Positions 58,201 through 64,000 of a DNA stretch of 64,000 nt are shown one piece after another. How positions within the stretch are numbered: position 1 is the stretch's first letter; each line of letters begins with the position of its first letter. The notes beneath the pieces are model-generated. The model had not been told where the DNA came from. It saw only the letters and a list, made by a program, of their open reading frames with translations, and searched no databases. Made by a program: the position numbers and the translations under genes. This DNA comes from Archivesica marissinica (lineage: Eukaryota > Mollusca > Bivalvia > Venerida > Vesicomyidae): NCBI GenBank assembly GCA_014843695.1, contig CM026403.1, positions 1,430,460 to 1,494,459 of the forward strand, read 5' to 3'.

Positions 58201-60225
58201 TTCAGTCCGACGGAATTCGACATAATGGATATAGACTGTACGAACAATTACATTTAGCATCCGACGCAATGGGTATATAAGTCACCTGCATATAAATCGT
58301 TATAATAACTCATTGATAGCATGTCTGGAAACTAGTAAACTACAAACCTACAAGCTATTCAAACTAGATTTCGATGTTGAACAGTAGTGTACGATTGTTA
58401 TGCCATTTAGCGATCGTTCAGTATTTAGTAAGTTTCGATGTGGTGTTGCGCGTCTACGCATTGTAATTGAGTGGAGAATGAGTGAGTGGTGATTGAGTGG
58501 AAATTGAGTGCGTCGTAATTGAGTGGAGAGAGATTGAGTGGAGATTGAGTGGAGATTGAGTGGAGAGAGACTGAATGGAGAGAGATTGAGTGGAGATTGA
58601 GTGGTGATTGAGTGGAGAGAGATTGAGTGGAGAGAGATTGAGTGGAGATTGAGTGATCATTGAGTGGAGAGAGATTGAGTGGAGAGATATTGAGTGGAGA
58701 GAGATTGAGTGGAGAGAGATTGAGTAGAGATTGAGTGGAGAGAGATTGAGTGGGATTGAGTGGAGTGGAGAGAGATTGAGTAGAGATTGAGTGGTGATTG
58801 AGTGGTGATTGAGTGGTGATTGAGTGGTGATTGAGTGGAGTGAGATCGAGTGGAGAGAGATTGAGTGGAGAGAGAGTGAGTGGATATTGAGTGGAGAGAG
58901 ATTGAGTGGAGAGAGATTGAGTGGAGAGTGATTGAGTGGAGAGAGATTGAGTGGATATTGAGTGGAGATAGATTGAGTGGAGAGAGATTGAGTGGAGAGA
59001 GATTGAGTGGAGAGAGATTGAGTGGAGAGAGATTGAGTGGAGAGAGATTGAGTGGAGGGAGGGAGGAGAGATTGAGTGGAGAGAGATTGAGTGGAGAGAG
59101 ATTGAGTGGATATTGAGTGGAGAGAGATTGAGTGGAGAGAGATTGAGTGGAGAGAGATTGAGTGGAGAGAGATGAGTGGTGATTGAGTGGAGAGAGATTG
59201 AGTGGAGAGAGATTGAGTGGAGAGAGATTGAGTGGTTTGAGTGGAGAGAGATTGAGGGAGAGATTGAGTGGAGAGAGATTGAGTGGAGAGAGATTGAGTG
59301 GAGAGAGATTGAGTGGAGTTTGAGTGGAGAGAGATTGAGTGGAGAGAGATTGAGTGGAGAGAGATTGAGTGGAGGAGGAGAGAGATTGAGTGGAGAGAGA
59401 TTGAGTGGAGAGAGATTGAGTGGAGAGAGATTGAGTGGAGTTTGAGTGGAGAGAGATTGAGTGGAGAGAGATTGAGTGGAGTGGATTGAGTGGAGAGAGA
59501 TTGAGTGGAGAGAGATTGAGTGGTGATTGAGTGGAGAGAGATTGAGTGGAGAGAGATTGAGTGGTGATTGAGTGGAGAGAGATTGAGTGGATATTGAGTG
59601 GAGAGAGATTGAGTGGAGAGAGATTGAGTGGAGAGAGATTGAGTGGATATTGAGTGGAGAGAGATTGAGTGGAGTTGTGGTGAAGATTGAGTTTGGTAAC
59701 GATATTATTGAAATAGTGACAAAATGTATTATTTAATTAATAAATGTAAATCTATAGTAAATGAGAGACATCTGTAATTGTGTATTACCTCCTATGGCAG
59801 ATAAAGTCTGATTTATTCCAAAATGTGAATAGGTCCTTTTAGTTAGAATCCTTTGTTTTTACTGTTGTGCCCTAACCAGATGTTGCGGTATGATAGTTGT
59901 GATTTTATGAAAAACGTGCTAATTAAGTGATAACATTATATTACAAATAAGTACCCATTGTATATACTGTAGGAGATCTGTTGATATATAGTATTTTAAT
60001 AATCATAAGAAGCTATAGTGGGATAAAATTGCTATCATGCTGTGCAAAGGAAACAACTATAAAAACAGAGGAAAACACTTAATAGGACCTAGCTACGTGT
60101 AGGGAGTATTCAGGGGCAGTAACTGGCCGATATCTCTCATTGTATACATACCTCTTTAAGTTGAAACACAATGCCCGCTCTGATAGACTCAATGATTGCT
60201 GGCGTACCTCCCTCTTCTCTCTCTT
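36869..60225 (-). CDS. Class-V aminotransferase / cysteine-desulfurase-like protein, 9 exons, 5'-partial
   Basis: Complement join 60152-60225, 57904-57950, 55999-56203, 53663-53730, 48271-48315, 40723-40834, 39064-39216, 37903-38102, 36869-37214: 1250 nt, 415 residues. Recognised as the C-terminal half of a metazoan fold-type I PLP enzyme related to NifS/CsdB: REEGGTPAIIESIRAGIVFQ, AIGTDLIHAREAKAC, IHHNFISSLLSDLYGIQARG, GGCACAGPYAEDLMGIS, KPGFTRINLAYF and YGWKLLPQYSFD follow in family order. The two Cys in GGCACAG sit where cysteine desulfurases have their mobile catalytic loop; activity is not proven. The PLP-lysine region would be upstream of the window. A 270-residue Ser/Arg-rich C-terminal extension follows, with acidic DSETESGYHSDTEG. 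All introns are GT-AG and phase-consistent; most hold tandem arrays or transposons. Confidence 0.9.
37215..37902 (-). other. Aminotransferase-like intron 8
   Basis: 688 nt. Holds the SINE-D at 37565-37786; rest is unique. The plus-strand frame at 37271-37495 is an intron shadow. Confidence 0.7.
37565..37786 (-). mobile_element. SINE-D in intron 8
   Basis: Sense to the host gene. Tail, body and a diverged head (GTGCTGGAGCAGTGGTAGC on minus). It carries several substitutions relative to other copies. Confidence 0.88.
37903..38102 (-). CDS. Aminotransferase-like exon (DVLKAAREVYKEADSMY...)
   Basis: 200 nt, phase 0 in, phase 2 out. Acceptor TTTTTCATCTAAAG, donor GTATAT. Encodes a charged helix-like segment and GLKWFLTPFEATHILTDRD. 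Confidence 0.85.
38170..39045. repeat. 101-bp higher-order array in intron 7
   Basis: Three related subunits of about 34 bp (CAGAACCAGCTTGCATTATG; CAGAACCAGTTAAGCTTGTA; CAGAATCAGTTAAGCTTATA) make a 101-bp unit repeated with near-identity about five times (for example 38417 and 38518). The edges hold diverged subunits. It ends about 18 bases from the splice donor of the exon at 39064. Confidence 0.95.
39064..39216 (-). CDS. Aminotransferase-like exon (YSFDLKSASWYHKSF...)
   Basis: 153 nt, 51 codons, phase 0 both ends. Acceptor CGTGTTTTCAG, donor GTAAGA. The family has a similar F-N/D-x-x-x-x-x-W segment right after WKLLPQ, supporting the junction with the exon at 40723. Confidence 0.87.
39217..40054 (-). 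other. Aminotransferase-like intron 6, distal part
   Basis: Has (TAA)n at 39282 and loosely repeated GACTTATGTCCGAGATATTG blocks (39570-39655). No exon seen. Confidence 0.5.
40055..40594. mobile_element. TIR-5 element, copy 1
   Basis: Left TTTAAAGCGACATTACATCG, right end complementary (TTAAAGCGACACTAAAG as reverse complement). The interior matches 48346-48860 and, more weakly, 56384-56990 (ATTGCTACTACAAA, GAGATATAACGGTAAAT, ACCATATAATAGGAAAATAC). Contains a 26-bp perfect palindrome at 40452-40477. Non-coding MITE-like. Confidence 0.75.
40723..40834 (-). CDS. Aminotransferase-like exon (PGFTRINLAYFIDDETV...WKLLPQ)
   Basis: 112 nt. Acceptor TATTATCTTCAG, donor GTATGT. The strongest family signature: PGFTRINLAYF then VEFVIQAVNMVTKYGWKLLP. 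Enters by completing the AA|G Lys codon. Confidence 0.93.
40936..46075. repeat. 17-bp satellite, about 300 copies, in intron 5
   Basis: Unit ACATTAAAACGCTTGAT, about 5.1 kb. Main variants differ at three positions (CGCTTGATA, CGCTCGATA, CGCTCCATA, TGCTTGATA, CGATTGATA, CACTCGATA). Higher-order structure: about 360 bp from 42482 recur at 44452 almost unchanged, with further matching blocks out to about 43210 and 45150. It begins about 100 bp upstream of the acceptor of the exon at 40723-40834. Confidence 0.97.
46085..46382. mobile_element. TIR-2 element, one end lost, split by SINE-C
   Basis: CTTCTGGCAAAATTGTCAGA (46089 on) to GATGTTAAAAT, then SINE-C, then ATATATTTATTTGGCTGACC to the terminus GTTCCCAGGCTA at 46382. 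The other terminus is replaced by the 17-bp satellite. Confidence 0.8.
46147..46332 (+). mobile_element. SINE-C nested in TIR-2
   Basis: Head starts at CCTGTGGTAGAGCGTCGGAT (first bases lost), B box GGTTCGATAC, end GACATTAATGGAACATACTT. Inserted at the ATGTTAAAAT/AAATATATTT point of TIR-2. Confidence 0.9.
46624..46858 (-). mobile_element. SINE-D, full-length, near-perfect target duplication
   Basis: Left ATAAATAAGTAATAG (46609-46623) and right ATAAATATGTAATAG (46870-46884) differ at one base. The right duplication lies inside the first 77-bp unit. Confidence 0.88.
46871..47288. repeat. 77-bp tandem repeat, 5 copies with poly-A insertion
   Basis: Unit TAAATATGTAATAGAAGG, CACTCTGCATAATACACAC, GGATAGTGTATTGAGTGAAT. 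Between copies 3 and 4 a run of about 19 A plus CCACCCAAAACACACC (47094-47135) is inserted. Confidence 0.93.
47289..47728. other. Intronic spacer with a TIR-2 end
   Basis: CAGACTGGAACCCAGGCTA at 47595-47613 is an isolated TIR-2 terminus. Otherwise nothing recognised. Confidence 0.5.
47729..47965 (+). mobile_element. SINE-A, first of a head-to-tail pair
   Basis: Head TGTCCGATTAGTGTAGTGG, full body, tail to AATATTAATAAAG. It is followed directly by a second SINE-A. Confidence 0.93.
47966..48217 (+). mobile_element. SINE-A, second of a head-to-tail pair
   Basis: Head TTGTCCGATTAGCGTAATGG, B box GGTTCGATCCTCGG, tail TAAAATAAATAAAGTTTAAAC. The junction with the preceding copy (AATAAAG|TTGTCCG) looks like insertion into the tail, or a dimer. 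Confidence 0.93.
48271..48315 (-). CDS. Aminotransferase-like small exon (KQSYGSSHVPLEIM)
   Basis: 45 nt. Acceptor AGGAAG-type (ATATATAG before 48315), donor GTAAGT. Completes Trp (TG|G) at the left and supplies AA of the Lys before PGFTRINLAYF. Identity rests on phase, on splice signals and on the family having a short variable link here. Confidence 0.75.
48346..48860. mobile_element. TIR-5 element, copy 2, right end lost
   Basis: Starts TTTTAAAGCGGAATTACATC and matches 40055-40560 through CCATATAATAGGAAAATACA. The right terminus is missing after 48860. It lies about 30 bases upstream of the small exon's acceptor. Confidence 0.75.
48893..48946 (+). mobile_element. LINE 3' end with (ATT)n
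   Basis: GTGAGTTTTCTTGTTAAATAA, AGTCTTTATTATTATT: plus-strand version of the 3' end at 2402 and 49690. Confidence 0.65.
49003..49198. mobile_element. TIR-3 element, copy 1
   Basis: Ends ACAGTCTTCATCCGTTATGT and, inverted, ACAGCCTACATCCGTTATGT. Interior rich in CGACATAA/TTATGTCG. Matches 58030-58250 in reverse orientation (ACTTCGACATAA, AACAGGACT, GATCCGACTT). MITE-like. Confidence 0.78.
49199..49689. other. Intronic spacer
   Basis: A 61-codon plus-strand frame (49326-49511) has no recognised domain and lies in an intron of the minus-strand gene; not called. Confidence 0.4.
49690..50430 (-). pseudogene. Decayed L2-like LINE with 3' end
   Basis: Minus-strand remnant: KRVAILIIDNDFYTPSSELF, LNWMTSPERISFQIAVLMYK and TLNGLAPQ (about 50120-50275) match the conserved segment that follows the RT in L2-type ORF2. 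Downstream it ends GTTCTCTCGTTTAATAAAGT plus CTTCATTATAATTATTATT, the same 3' end as at 2402 and 48893. Stops and frame breaks show it is inactive. It sits in an intron, in the same strand as the host gene. Confidence 0.8.
50431..50726. other. Intronic spacer
   Basis: Contains short direct repeats of CCATTGTTCGCAATA (50530-50560). Nothing else recognised. Confidence 0.45.
50729..50940 (+). mobile_element. TIR-1 element, short copy
   Basis: 212 bp with perfect 21-bp inverted termini beginning GAGGACATAGAAAACGCAC, flanked by TA at 50727-50728 and TA at 50941-50942. Interior is an internally deleted version of 8245-8765. No ORF. The right end runs into the 36-bp array. Confidence 0.92.
50911..51776. 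repeat. 36-bp satellite built from the TIR-1 terminus, about 24 copies
   Basis: Each unit is the last 30 bp of TIR-1 (ATAATGTAGGTG then TGCGTTTTCTATGTCCTC) plus TAGTAT from the flank. About the first 16 units are almost identical; the last third varies (CATTTTAAATGTC etc.). Open as a 12-residue repeat, not a gene. Confidence 0.97.
51777..51924. other. Intronic spacer
   Basis: Unique sequence between two arrays. Confidence 0.5.
51925..53661. repeat. 56-bp array reaching the splice donor, about 31 copies
   Basis: Unit GACAATGTCGTTACTTTTGA, TCAACAGTATAGGCAATGTC, AAATACTCTACATACT. Variants: GATTAACAATATAGG, CATTACTTTTG, CTATATACTG, CTACATTCTG. Short multi-unit blocks recur. Its last unit (CTCTACGTAC) continues into the donor GTACGTAG of the exon at 53663. 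Confidence 0.95.
53663..53730 (-). CDS. Aminotransferase-like exon (DLMGISEHMAKNYMWFLSEKPN)
   Basis: 68 nt, phase 0 in, phase 2 out. Acceptor ATTATAATTACAG, donor GTACGT. DL(M/L)GI follows GPYA(Q/E) in the family. Confidence 0.87.
53731..54441. other. Intronic spacer with microsatellites
   Basis: (CAT)n then (CAA)n at 53783-53828. No exon or shared repeat recognised in the rest. Confidence 0.5.
54442..55410 (-). pseudogene. DDE-transposase-like ORF in intron, N-terminus missing
   Basis: A minus-strand frame open from about 55410 (after a TGA) to a stop at 54442; the first Met is at 55317. Candidate catalytic acids by pattern: Asp in LVTDARHS, Asp in GHDRNTSVSKYIRE, and Glu in SSVESFNN, with YDTWH, KTHMQYAMRNCNGD and HYQNDHTDC..SRC motifs between. 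This arrangement resembles a transposon-encoded protein family common in cnidarian, mollusc and amphioxus genomes (recalled, not searched). Upstream zinc-finger or N-terminal parts and TIRs were not found. It lies inside an intron of the aminotransferase-like gene, same strand. No frameshift inside 54442-55410, so decay is limited to truncation. Confidence 0.7.
55597..55847 (+). mobile_element. SINE-A, full-length
   Basis: Head TGTCCATTTAGCGCAGTGAT, B box GGTTCGATCCTCGG, centre CTCCGGGTATTCCGATTTAC, tail AAATAAATAAAGTTTAAAG. Antisense to the host gene. Confidence 0.93.
55848..55934 (+). mobile_element. SINE-A 3' part, second tail
   Basis: GACCACAGTTACGCTTTCATCC to AAATAAATAAAGTTTAAAC: only the last 85 bp of SINE-A, joined to the full copy. 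Partial dimer or insertion into the tail. Confidence 0.85.
55999..56203 (-). CDS. Aminotransferase-like exon with GGCACAG motif
   Basis: 205 nt. Acceptor GTTATTTTGTAG, donor GTACAC. Encodes RAFEVWEQNPAIFVLGS, VPIFSFLTIHQETGRLIHH, NFISSLLSDLYGIQARGGC and ACAGPYAE. Best-conserved exon; the CxC lies at residues 62 and 64 of the 68. The plus-strand frame at 55951-56160 is its shadow. Confidence 0.93.
56384..56990. mobile_element. TIR-5 element, copy 3
   Basis: Left CTTTAAAGCAGCATTACATT, right end (reverse complement) CTTAAAGCAGAATTACATCG. More diverged interior with GCAATGCTGCTACA and GTATACGACG. A short SINE-C tail is nested at 56707-56763. Confidence 0.75.
56707..56763 (+). mobile_element. SINE-C 3' fragment with 7-bp target duplication
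   Basis: CTACATCCCCGCGAGGGTTT and CGACATTAGAGGAA plus (GATA)n: just the 3' end of SINE-C, flanked by AGTCTTT at 56700-56706 and 56764-56770. Confidence 0.75.
57054..57262 (+). mobile_element. SINE-A with head and centre deletions
   Basis: TGTCCGATTAGCGCTCGCTT (A box shortened), B box GGTTCGATCC, TCTCCGGGTACTCCAGTTTC, tail AAATAAATAAAGTTTAAAC. Confidence 0.9.
57263..57903 (-). other. Intron 2 sequence near its donor
   Basis: Contains two related segments, 57365-57410 (TCTACCTCGGGTTATTCTGCGATATACC) and the inverted 57830-57860 (GGTATATCGCAGAATAATCC), an inverted pair about 430 bp apart. No exon recognised. Confidence 0.5.
57904..57950 (-). CDS. Aminotransferase-like small exon (AIGTDLIHAREAKAC)
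   Basis: 47 nt, phase 0 in, phase 2 out. Acceptor TTTTCTATTATCAG, donor GTTAAC (GT with weak consensus). The family has A(V/I)G-x-(D/E)-x-I-x-x-RE at this point. Confidence 0.82.
58030..58250. mobile_element. TIR-3 element, copy 2
   Basis: Inverted relative to 49003-49198. Ends AGTCTACATCGGGTATGTCA and TCGACATAATGGATATAGAC. Shared GGTTATGTCGAAGTATT. Confidence 0.78.
58455..59690. repeat. 15-bp array, about 80 units, in intron 1
   Basis: Unit ATTGAGTGGAGAGAG with 9-10-bp short variants (ATTGAGTGGTG, ATTGAGTGGAT). Strongly purine-rich on the plus strand. Within the first intron seen of the aminotransferase-like gene. Confidence 0.96.
59691..59774. other. Short spacer
   Basis: Unique AT-rich sequence between the array and the dispersed repeat. 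Confidence 0.5.
59775..60145 (-). repeat. Dispersed repeat, inverted copy of 3826-4185
   Basis: Matches 3826-4185 in reverse orientation along its whole length. One end lies within about 10 bases of the splice donor of the exon at 60152. Confidence 0.75.
60152..60225 (-). CDS. Aminotransferase-like exon (EREEGGTPAIIESIRAGIVFQLKE)
   Basis: 74 nt, the most upstream exon seen. Acceptor TTGGGAACATAG, donor GTATGT. The REEGGTPAI(I/V)ESIRAG(I/M)VFQLKE block is a clear family signature. It starts with the last two bases of a codon, so at least one more exon lies upstream of 60225, probably outside the window. Confidence 0.92.
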
Positions 60226-60397
60226 CTATGTTCCCAACGTAAGAATGTTTTTCTCTCGTAACCTAGCATAATATAATTGAATAATAATTGTTTGCGTTGC
60301 TTTAATATGGAATCAATACTTTGATTGTAACATAGGTATGTAGTTATAATATGTCTGCATTTACTGTAATACCTACTGCGATTTGACATTTTATTGC

Positions 60398-60646
60398 GCG
60401 ATGGATTCCACCAGGAATGAGGTCTCGAGAGTGATTAATTAGCCTGGGTGCCAGTCTGACGATTTGTCACTTTTTAACTTCTGGCAAATTGATATGATCA
60501 GAAACTCAATACGGCACAATTAATAGTCTCAGTGTTGACATATATTTATTTGACTTACCAGGCAAACTATATCGACGCTAGTGATTAATATAAGTTGTAA
60601 GAACTTGTTTCGCAATGGATGTACAATACATTTGTATAAACTAAGT
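60398..60646 (+). mobile_element. SINE-D, 5'-truncated, split by TIR-2
   Basis: GATGGATTCCACCAGGAATG to GAGAGTGATTAAT (60439), then TIR-2, then GTGATTAATATAAGTTG to the tail TTTGTATAAACT. Nine bases (GTGATTAAT) are present on both sides of the insertion. Confidence 0.93.
60440..60580. mobile_element. TIR-2 element nested in SINE-D, 9-bp target duplication
   Basis: 141 bp. Left terminus TAGCCTGGGTGCCAGTCTG; right terminus shortened to ATCGACGCTA by loss of about 11 bases. Flanked by GTGATTAAT at 60431-60439 and 60581-60589. Confidence 0.9.
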
Positions 60647-61256
60647 TTATTACTGCTATGAAATACCATTACCTAGACATTGAGACAATACTGAGGCATC
60701 TTAATAAGATTTTAAATTTCAATTAGCGACTGCTTTTCAGCTTTATCTCACACATGTAGTTATCACATGTACATGTATATACTATAGTAGTGCAATATGT
60801 TATAGATGAATGATGTATATATGCATAGTCTCTTGTAACTCTGAATTGAGTGGCAATGTACTTTTTAATATGTAAACTATATTCTATGTTTGTTATATGC
60901 TGTACATTGATGAGACTGAAATAAAGAATACAAAATGGCCTGATCTGATTTATATTCAATATTCTCATTAACAATGTGTTCAAACATAAGCGTAAAACGT
61001 TACGAACGTCTGTACATCTATAACATGATCAATTATTCCATGTGCAGGCTTATTTACCAAATCATCACTGACGTTGCTATGAATGATTTACCAATACTAT
61101 GCTAAACATATTAATTTATTAATGGCCATTGTTCATCCACATTGTTTATTTCGCAAATGAGCATATCAAAAGGCAGTATCATCTACTGTCTAAAACTGGG
61201 TTATTGTGTTATTGTTCAACTCTTTCCTTCATAGAGATTTAGGTTAAATATGTATA
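60647..61256. other. Non-coding spacer
   Basis: Upstream intron or 5' region of the aminotransferase-like gene. No exon recognised. Confidence 0.45.
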
Positions 61257-61384
61257 TGTTATTAAACCGCGGAGGTGGGCCATCTGTGGATATTGGCGCA
61301 CCCTATGGTGCCTAACGGCCCTCGGGCCAATATCGGATAGGTGCGCCAATATCCACAAATGGCCCACCGCAGTCGTTTAATAAC
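61257..61384. mobile_element. Fold-back element with about 50-bp arms
   Basis: Arms GTTATTAAAC, GCGGAGGTGGGCCATCTGTG, GATATTGGCGCACC against their reverse complement at 61337-61384. A short loop holds GGCCCTCGGGCC. Related CCAATATCCGATATTGG palindrome at 61491-61507. Probably a MITE. Confidence 0.8.
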
Positions 61385-62763
61385 TTCTTTATTGCATACC
61401 TTAACAGCCCCAGGCGGCCATGTTTACACAATGTAGTTACTATGTTGTTGCTACCTGTGACACGTGCTCGTGATTCGTTCTCGGCGCGTGCCAATATCCG
61501 ATATTGGCCCGGCAGCGCCGAAAATCGAAATATATTGCCCGCGTCGACCAGATATTTTGCTTTTCTACCATTAAATGTGTTACTATTTATAGTAACGTAT
61601 GCAATAAACTATTATATCTCCATACAAACGACAGCTATTTATCATGCAGTGTATAAGTAGTCGCCATATCTATCCTAACTCCATAGATATTACTGGGACT
61701 GCACGAGATTCTGGTCTTTATTATGAACATTGGTTTGGCTACTACATTGTCAGTGTATGTCATATTGGTGATGACGCCAAGAGGTGCTTCTATGAGGGAA
61801 AGGGTTAAAGACAACTATCAGCCCTCCAAGTCACCTAACTGCCTTCGCTCGAGATATCAGCCCCCTACTTTCTTTTCGGACTTCGTTCTCTCATTTCAGA
61901 CCTGAACATTTCTACAAATGATAGATAAGTTAGGATATACGCATGCCCTCCACAGTAGTATACACTCAAATCTATATATGCATACACTGAATGACATTAA
62001 AAATGTTTGCACATTTGTCAGTTTCGGAATTTCGTAAGATTTGGTACAGACTTAGACTGTTGTCATGATGTCCATCCATATAAATTATTTCGATACACGT
62101 ACATGCTATTTCTGAAAACGGATATTACAACATAAATATACCCCCGGCAAATGTGGTGCATTTTTAACGGCGCTCAGTATACTGTCGTGTTTGATACGAA
62201 ACCCGCAGTGTTTAATGTAAATACTGTAAAGACCAAATTCATATCAAACGTATGACCGCAATATTGCTATACAGGTCAACAGTTTGAACAACAACAACAA
62301 CAACAACAACACTTACTTGTATTAGTGTCAGGTTACATATTTAACAACATGACTAATTAAACGTTATAATATTGTGGGTTTAAATATAGAAAAATGATAT
62401 TTCGTATCTGGGGACAGTAATTGTTTACAGCGATGTACATAGGTCAATAGACATACAATATAAGATATAGGTAACTAGTGTTTGTATAAAATATGACATG
62501 TAAAATTAATTTTATGTTTGCAACTTTCGAGCTGCAATAAGGTACAGAATATTGGGGATATACCTTTAATAATAAAAGGTAGATTGGAACACGGGAAACA
62601 CACTTGTGGAAATAAAGTGGTTGGCTGCAGCGATTCATTAGTTGAAAATATAAACCATACTAAAGCATACTAATGTAGTCATGCAACCTTGGTTGAATTC
62701 CACATGATGTTCATTACATATTGTAGTATATATACCTAAGTTTAAACTGTAGTTATTTTAACA
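61385..62763. other. Non-coding spacer
   Basis: GC-richer patch at 61450-61550. (CAA)n at 62284-62311. No splice-supported exon found on either strand. Confidence 0.45.
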
Positions 62764-63044
62764 GACGGATCTATAGCCCAGTGGTAACACGCTGGCCTGG
62801 TAATCCAGGGATCGCAGGCTCGATCCCCCGTCTGACCCTAATAAAATTAACAGTCTTTCAGATGGGATGTTAAACCGAGGTCTCGTGTCGGTGCTTTACA
62901 CCGTGCACGTAAAAGAACCAGAGGAGACTCTGGAATGGGTCTCTGTCTGTATCATTGCACTATCCTCCAAATTCTAAAATGACTAATATCTTCAGGAGGC
63001 GTCGCTCATATGGGCAACCGGTAACGACGATAAATAAACGTAAA
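62764..63044 (+). mobile_element. SINE-B, full-length
   Basis: Head GACGGATCTATAGCCCAGTG, B box GGCTCGATCCC (one change), complete body and 3' end. It is joined tail to tail with the SINE-A that follows. Confidence 0.94.
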
Positions 63045-63296
63045 AAAATAAATATTTATTTTACAACGATTGCTAAGCAAGTTTTAACAACTTATATTAA
63101 TCACTTTCGTTGGCGCGGATGAAAGCGTATATATGGTCATTCGTGTGGGAGGAAACCGAAGTACCCGAATAACACGCGTAGAAATGTCCGATCTCGCGAC
63201 CGCCGTAACATCTCACATACTGCTCGGTCCGAAGAATCGAATCCGGGTTGCATTGGTGAGAAGCGAGCGCGCTAACCACTGGGCTAATCGGACAGA
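63045..63296 (-). mobile_element. SINE-A, full-length
   Basis: Minus-strand copy whose tail abuts the SINE-B tail (TAAACGTAAAAAAATAAATA). Head TGTCCGATTAGCCCAGTGGT on minus; centre damaged near 63165-63185. Confidence 0.93.
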
Positions 63297-63819
63297 CGAT
63301 AATGCTTGTCTGTTGCTGAAACCTCATATACCGAGTCAATATTGATCACAACAGGTTCTTGCACAATTTCGATTGCTATGTCAATCACTGAACATTTATA
63401 AATGAAGTAATATCAAAATCGAACATTTGACTACATAGATCCGTCAATCTAATACAATGATACGATTTGCTGTCACAGCAATTTCACCTTAATTAAACTT
63501 GAACCAAATTTCAACGTTATCAACTTGATCGTAAAATATATCTATATTGCCTCTTCACGAAATACATGGTCCGTTAACAGTACATTCACGGCCCACGCGT
63601 CGAAATCTCACACTTTATGAAAGCAATGTGCACACAGAATGCTGCGTTCCGTTAACGCTTGCGCCTATCTGATCGCCTGTCAATGGGCATGGTGACATGC
63701 AACGTAACATTGCAACGCATTATAGATCTGATTACAGTAAACAGACAATATTGAAGCATTGCTAGTACCTGTGCCTACTGAACCGGAGAGGCATATAAAG
63801 TTCGGTTCTACAACTAGCA
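63297..63819. other. Non-coding spacer
   Basis: Nothing recognised. Confidence 0.45.
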
Positions 63820-63970
63820 TAGCTTGGGAACAGGCGTCGATATAAAAATATTGCCTGGTCAGTCAAATAAATATATTTTAACACCGAAACTAATTGGGCC
63901 GTATTGAGTTTCTTGTCATATTTTGCCAGAAGTTAAAAAGTGAAACATCGACAGACTGGAACCCAGGCTA
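63820..63970. mobile_element. TIR-2 element, complete copy
   Basis: 151 bp, from TAGCTTGGGAACAGGCGTCG to CAGACTGGAACCCAGGCTA. Flanks CAACTAGCA (63811-63819) and CATCTAGCA (63971-63979) are a 9-bp target duplication with one difference. Opposite orientation to 60440-60580. Confidence 0.9.
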
Positions 63971-64000
63971 CATCTAGCATTGCACATGAACAAACGAGAC

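Noticed and set aside
62444..62638. Possible upstream aminotransferase-like exon (FHKCVSRVPIYL, minus)
   Set aside because: Only a weak resemblance to the family's SPHKFVGG region, with no matching splice phase.

Overview
This window looks like a piece of a repeat-rich, AT-rich metazoan nuclear genome. It has spliced genes with GT-AG introns, several tRNA-derived SINE families, decayed non-LTR retrotransposons, TIR elements and very many tandem arrays. The SINE types and the two genes suggest a marine invertebrate, most likely a lophotrochozoan such as a mollusc; the species cannot be fixed from sequence alone. No rRNA gene, bacterial operon or CRISPR array is visible. Nearly all long open frames are tandem repeats read through without stops.

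Two genes could be reassembled from splice sites and reading phase, and they converge. (1) Plus strand, 11168-17430: the last three coding exons of an UNC93A-like membrane protein (165 residues, stop at 17428-17430). (2) Minus strand, 60225 down to 36869: nine coding exons of a pyridoxal-phosphate class-V aminotransferase / cysteine-desulfurase-like protein (415 residues, phases consistent through all eight introns, stop at 36869-36871). The 5' parts of both genes are not found here.

Layout. 1-8800: SINEs, a (CAGA)n tract, LINE 3' ends and a TIR element. 8850-11150: 57-bp and 58-bp minisatellites, ending 19 bp before an UNC93-like splice acceptor. 11.2-17.4 kb: UNC93-like exons with SINEs in intron 1 and a 48-bp array filling most of intron 2. 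17.9-19.1 kb: a 13-bp array. 19.2-36.8 kb: intergenic DNA with SINEs, LINE remnants and 42-, 54-, 90- and again 42-bp arrays. 36.9-60.2 kb: the aminotransferase-like gene, whose introns hold a 101-bp array, a 5.1-kb 17-bp satellite, 77-, 36-, 56- and 15-bp arrays, three copies of one TIR element and a DDE-transposase-like remnant. 60.2-64 kb: SINEs, a nested TIR element and a fold-back element.

The most unusual signals are a 36-bp satellite that repeats the terminal inverted repeat of a TIR element, arrays that start or stop within a few bases of exon borders and reiterate splice-donor-like hexamers, a 58-bp array carrying about ten CACGTG E-boxes inside the UNC93-like gene, a TIR element with 9-bp target duplications nested in a SINE, two SINE families that share a 3' tail, and an in-frame extension beyond the aminotransferase-like stop codon. 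SINE-A to SINE-E and TIR-1 to TIR-5 are local labels for this window only.
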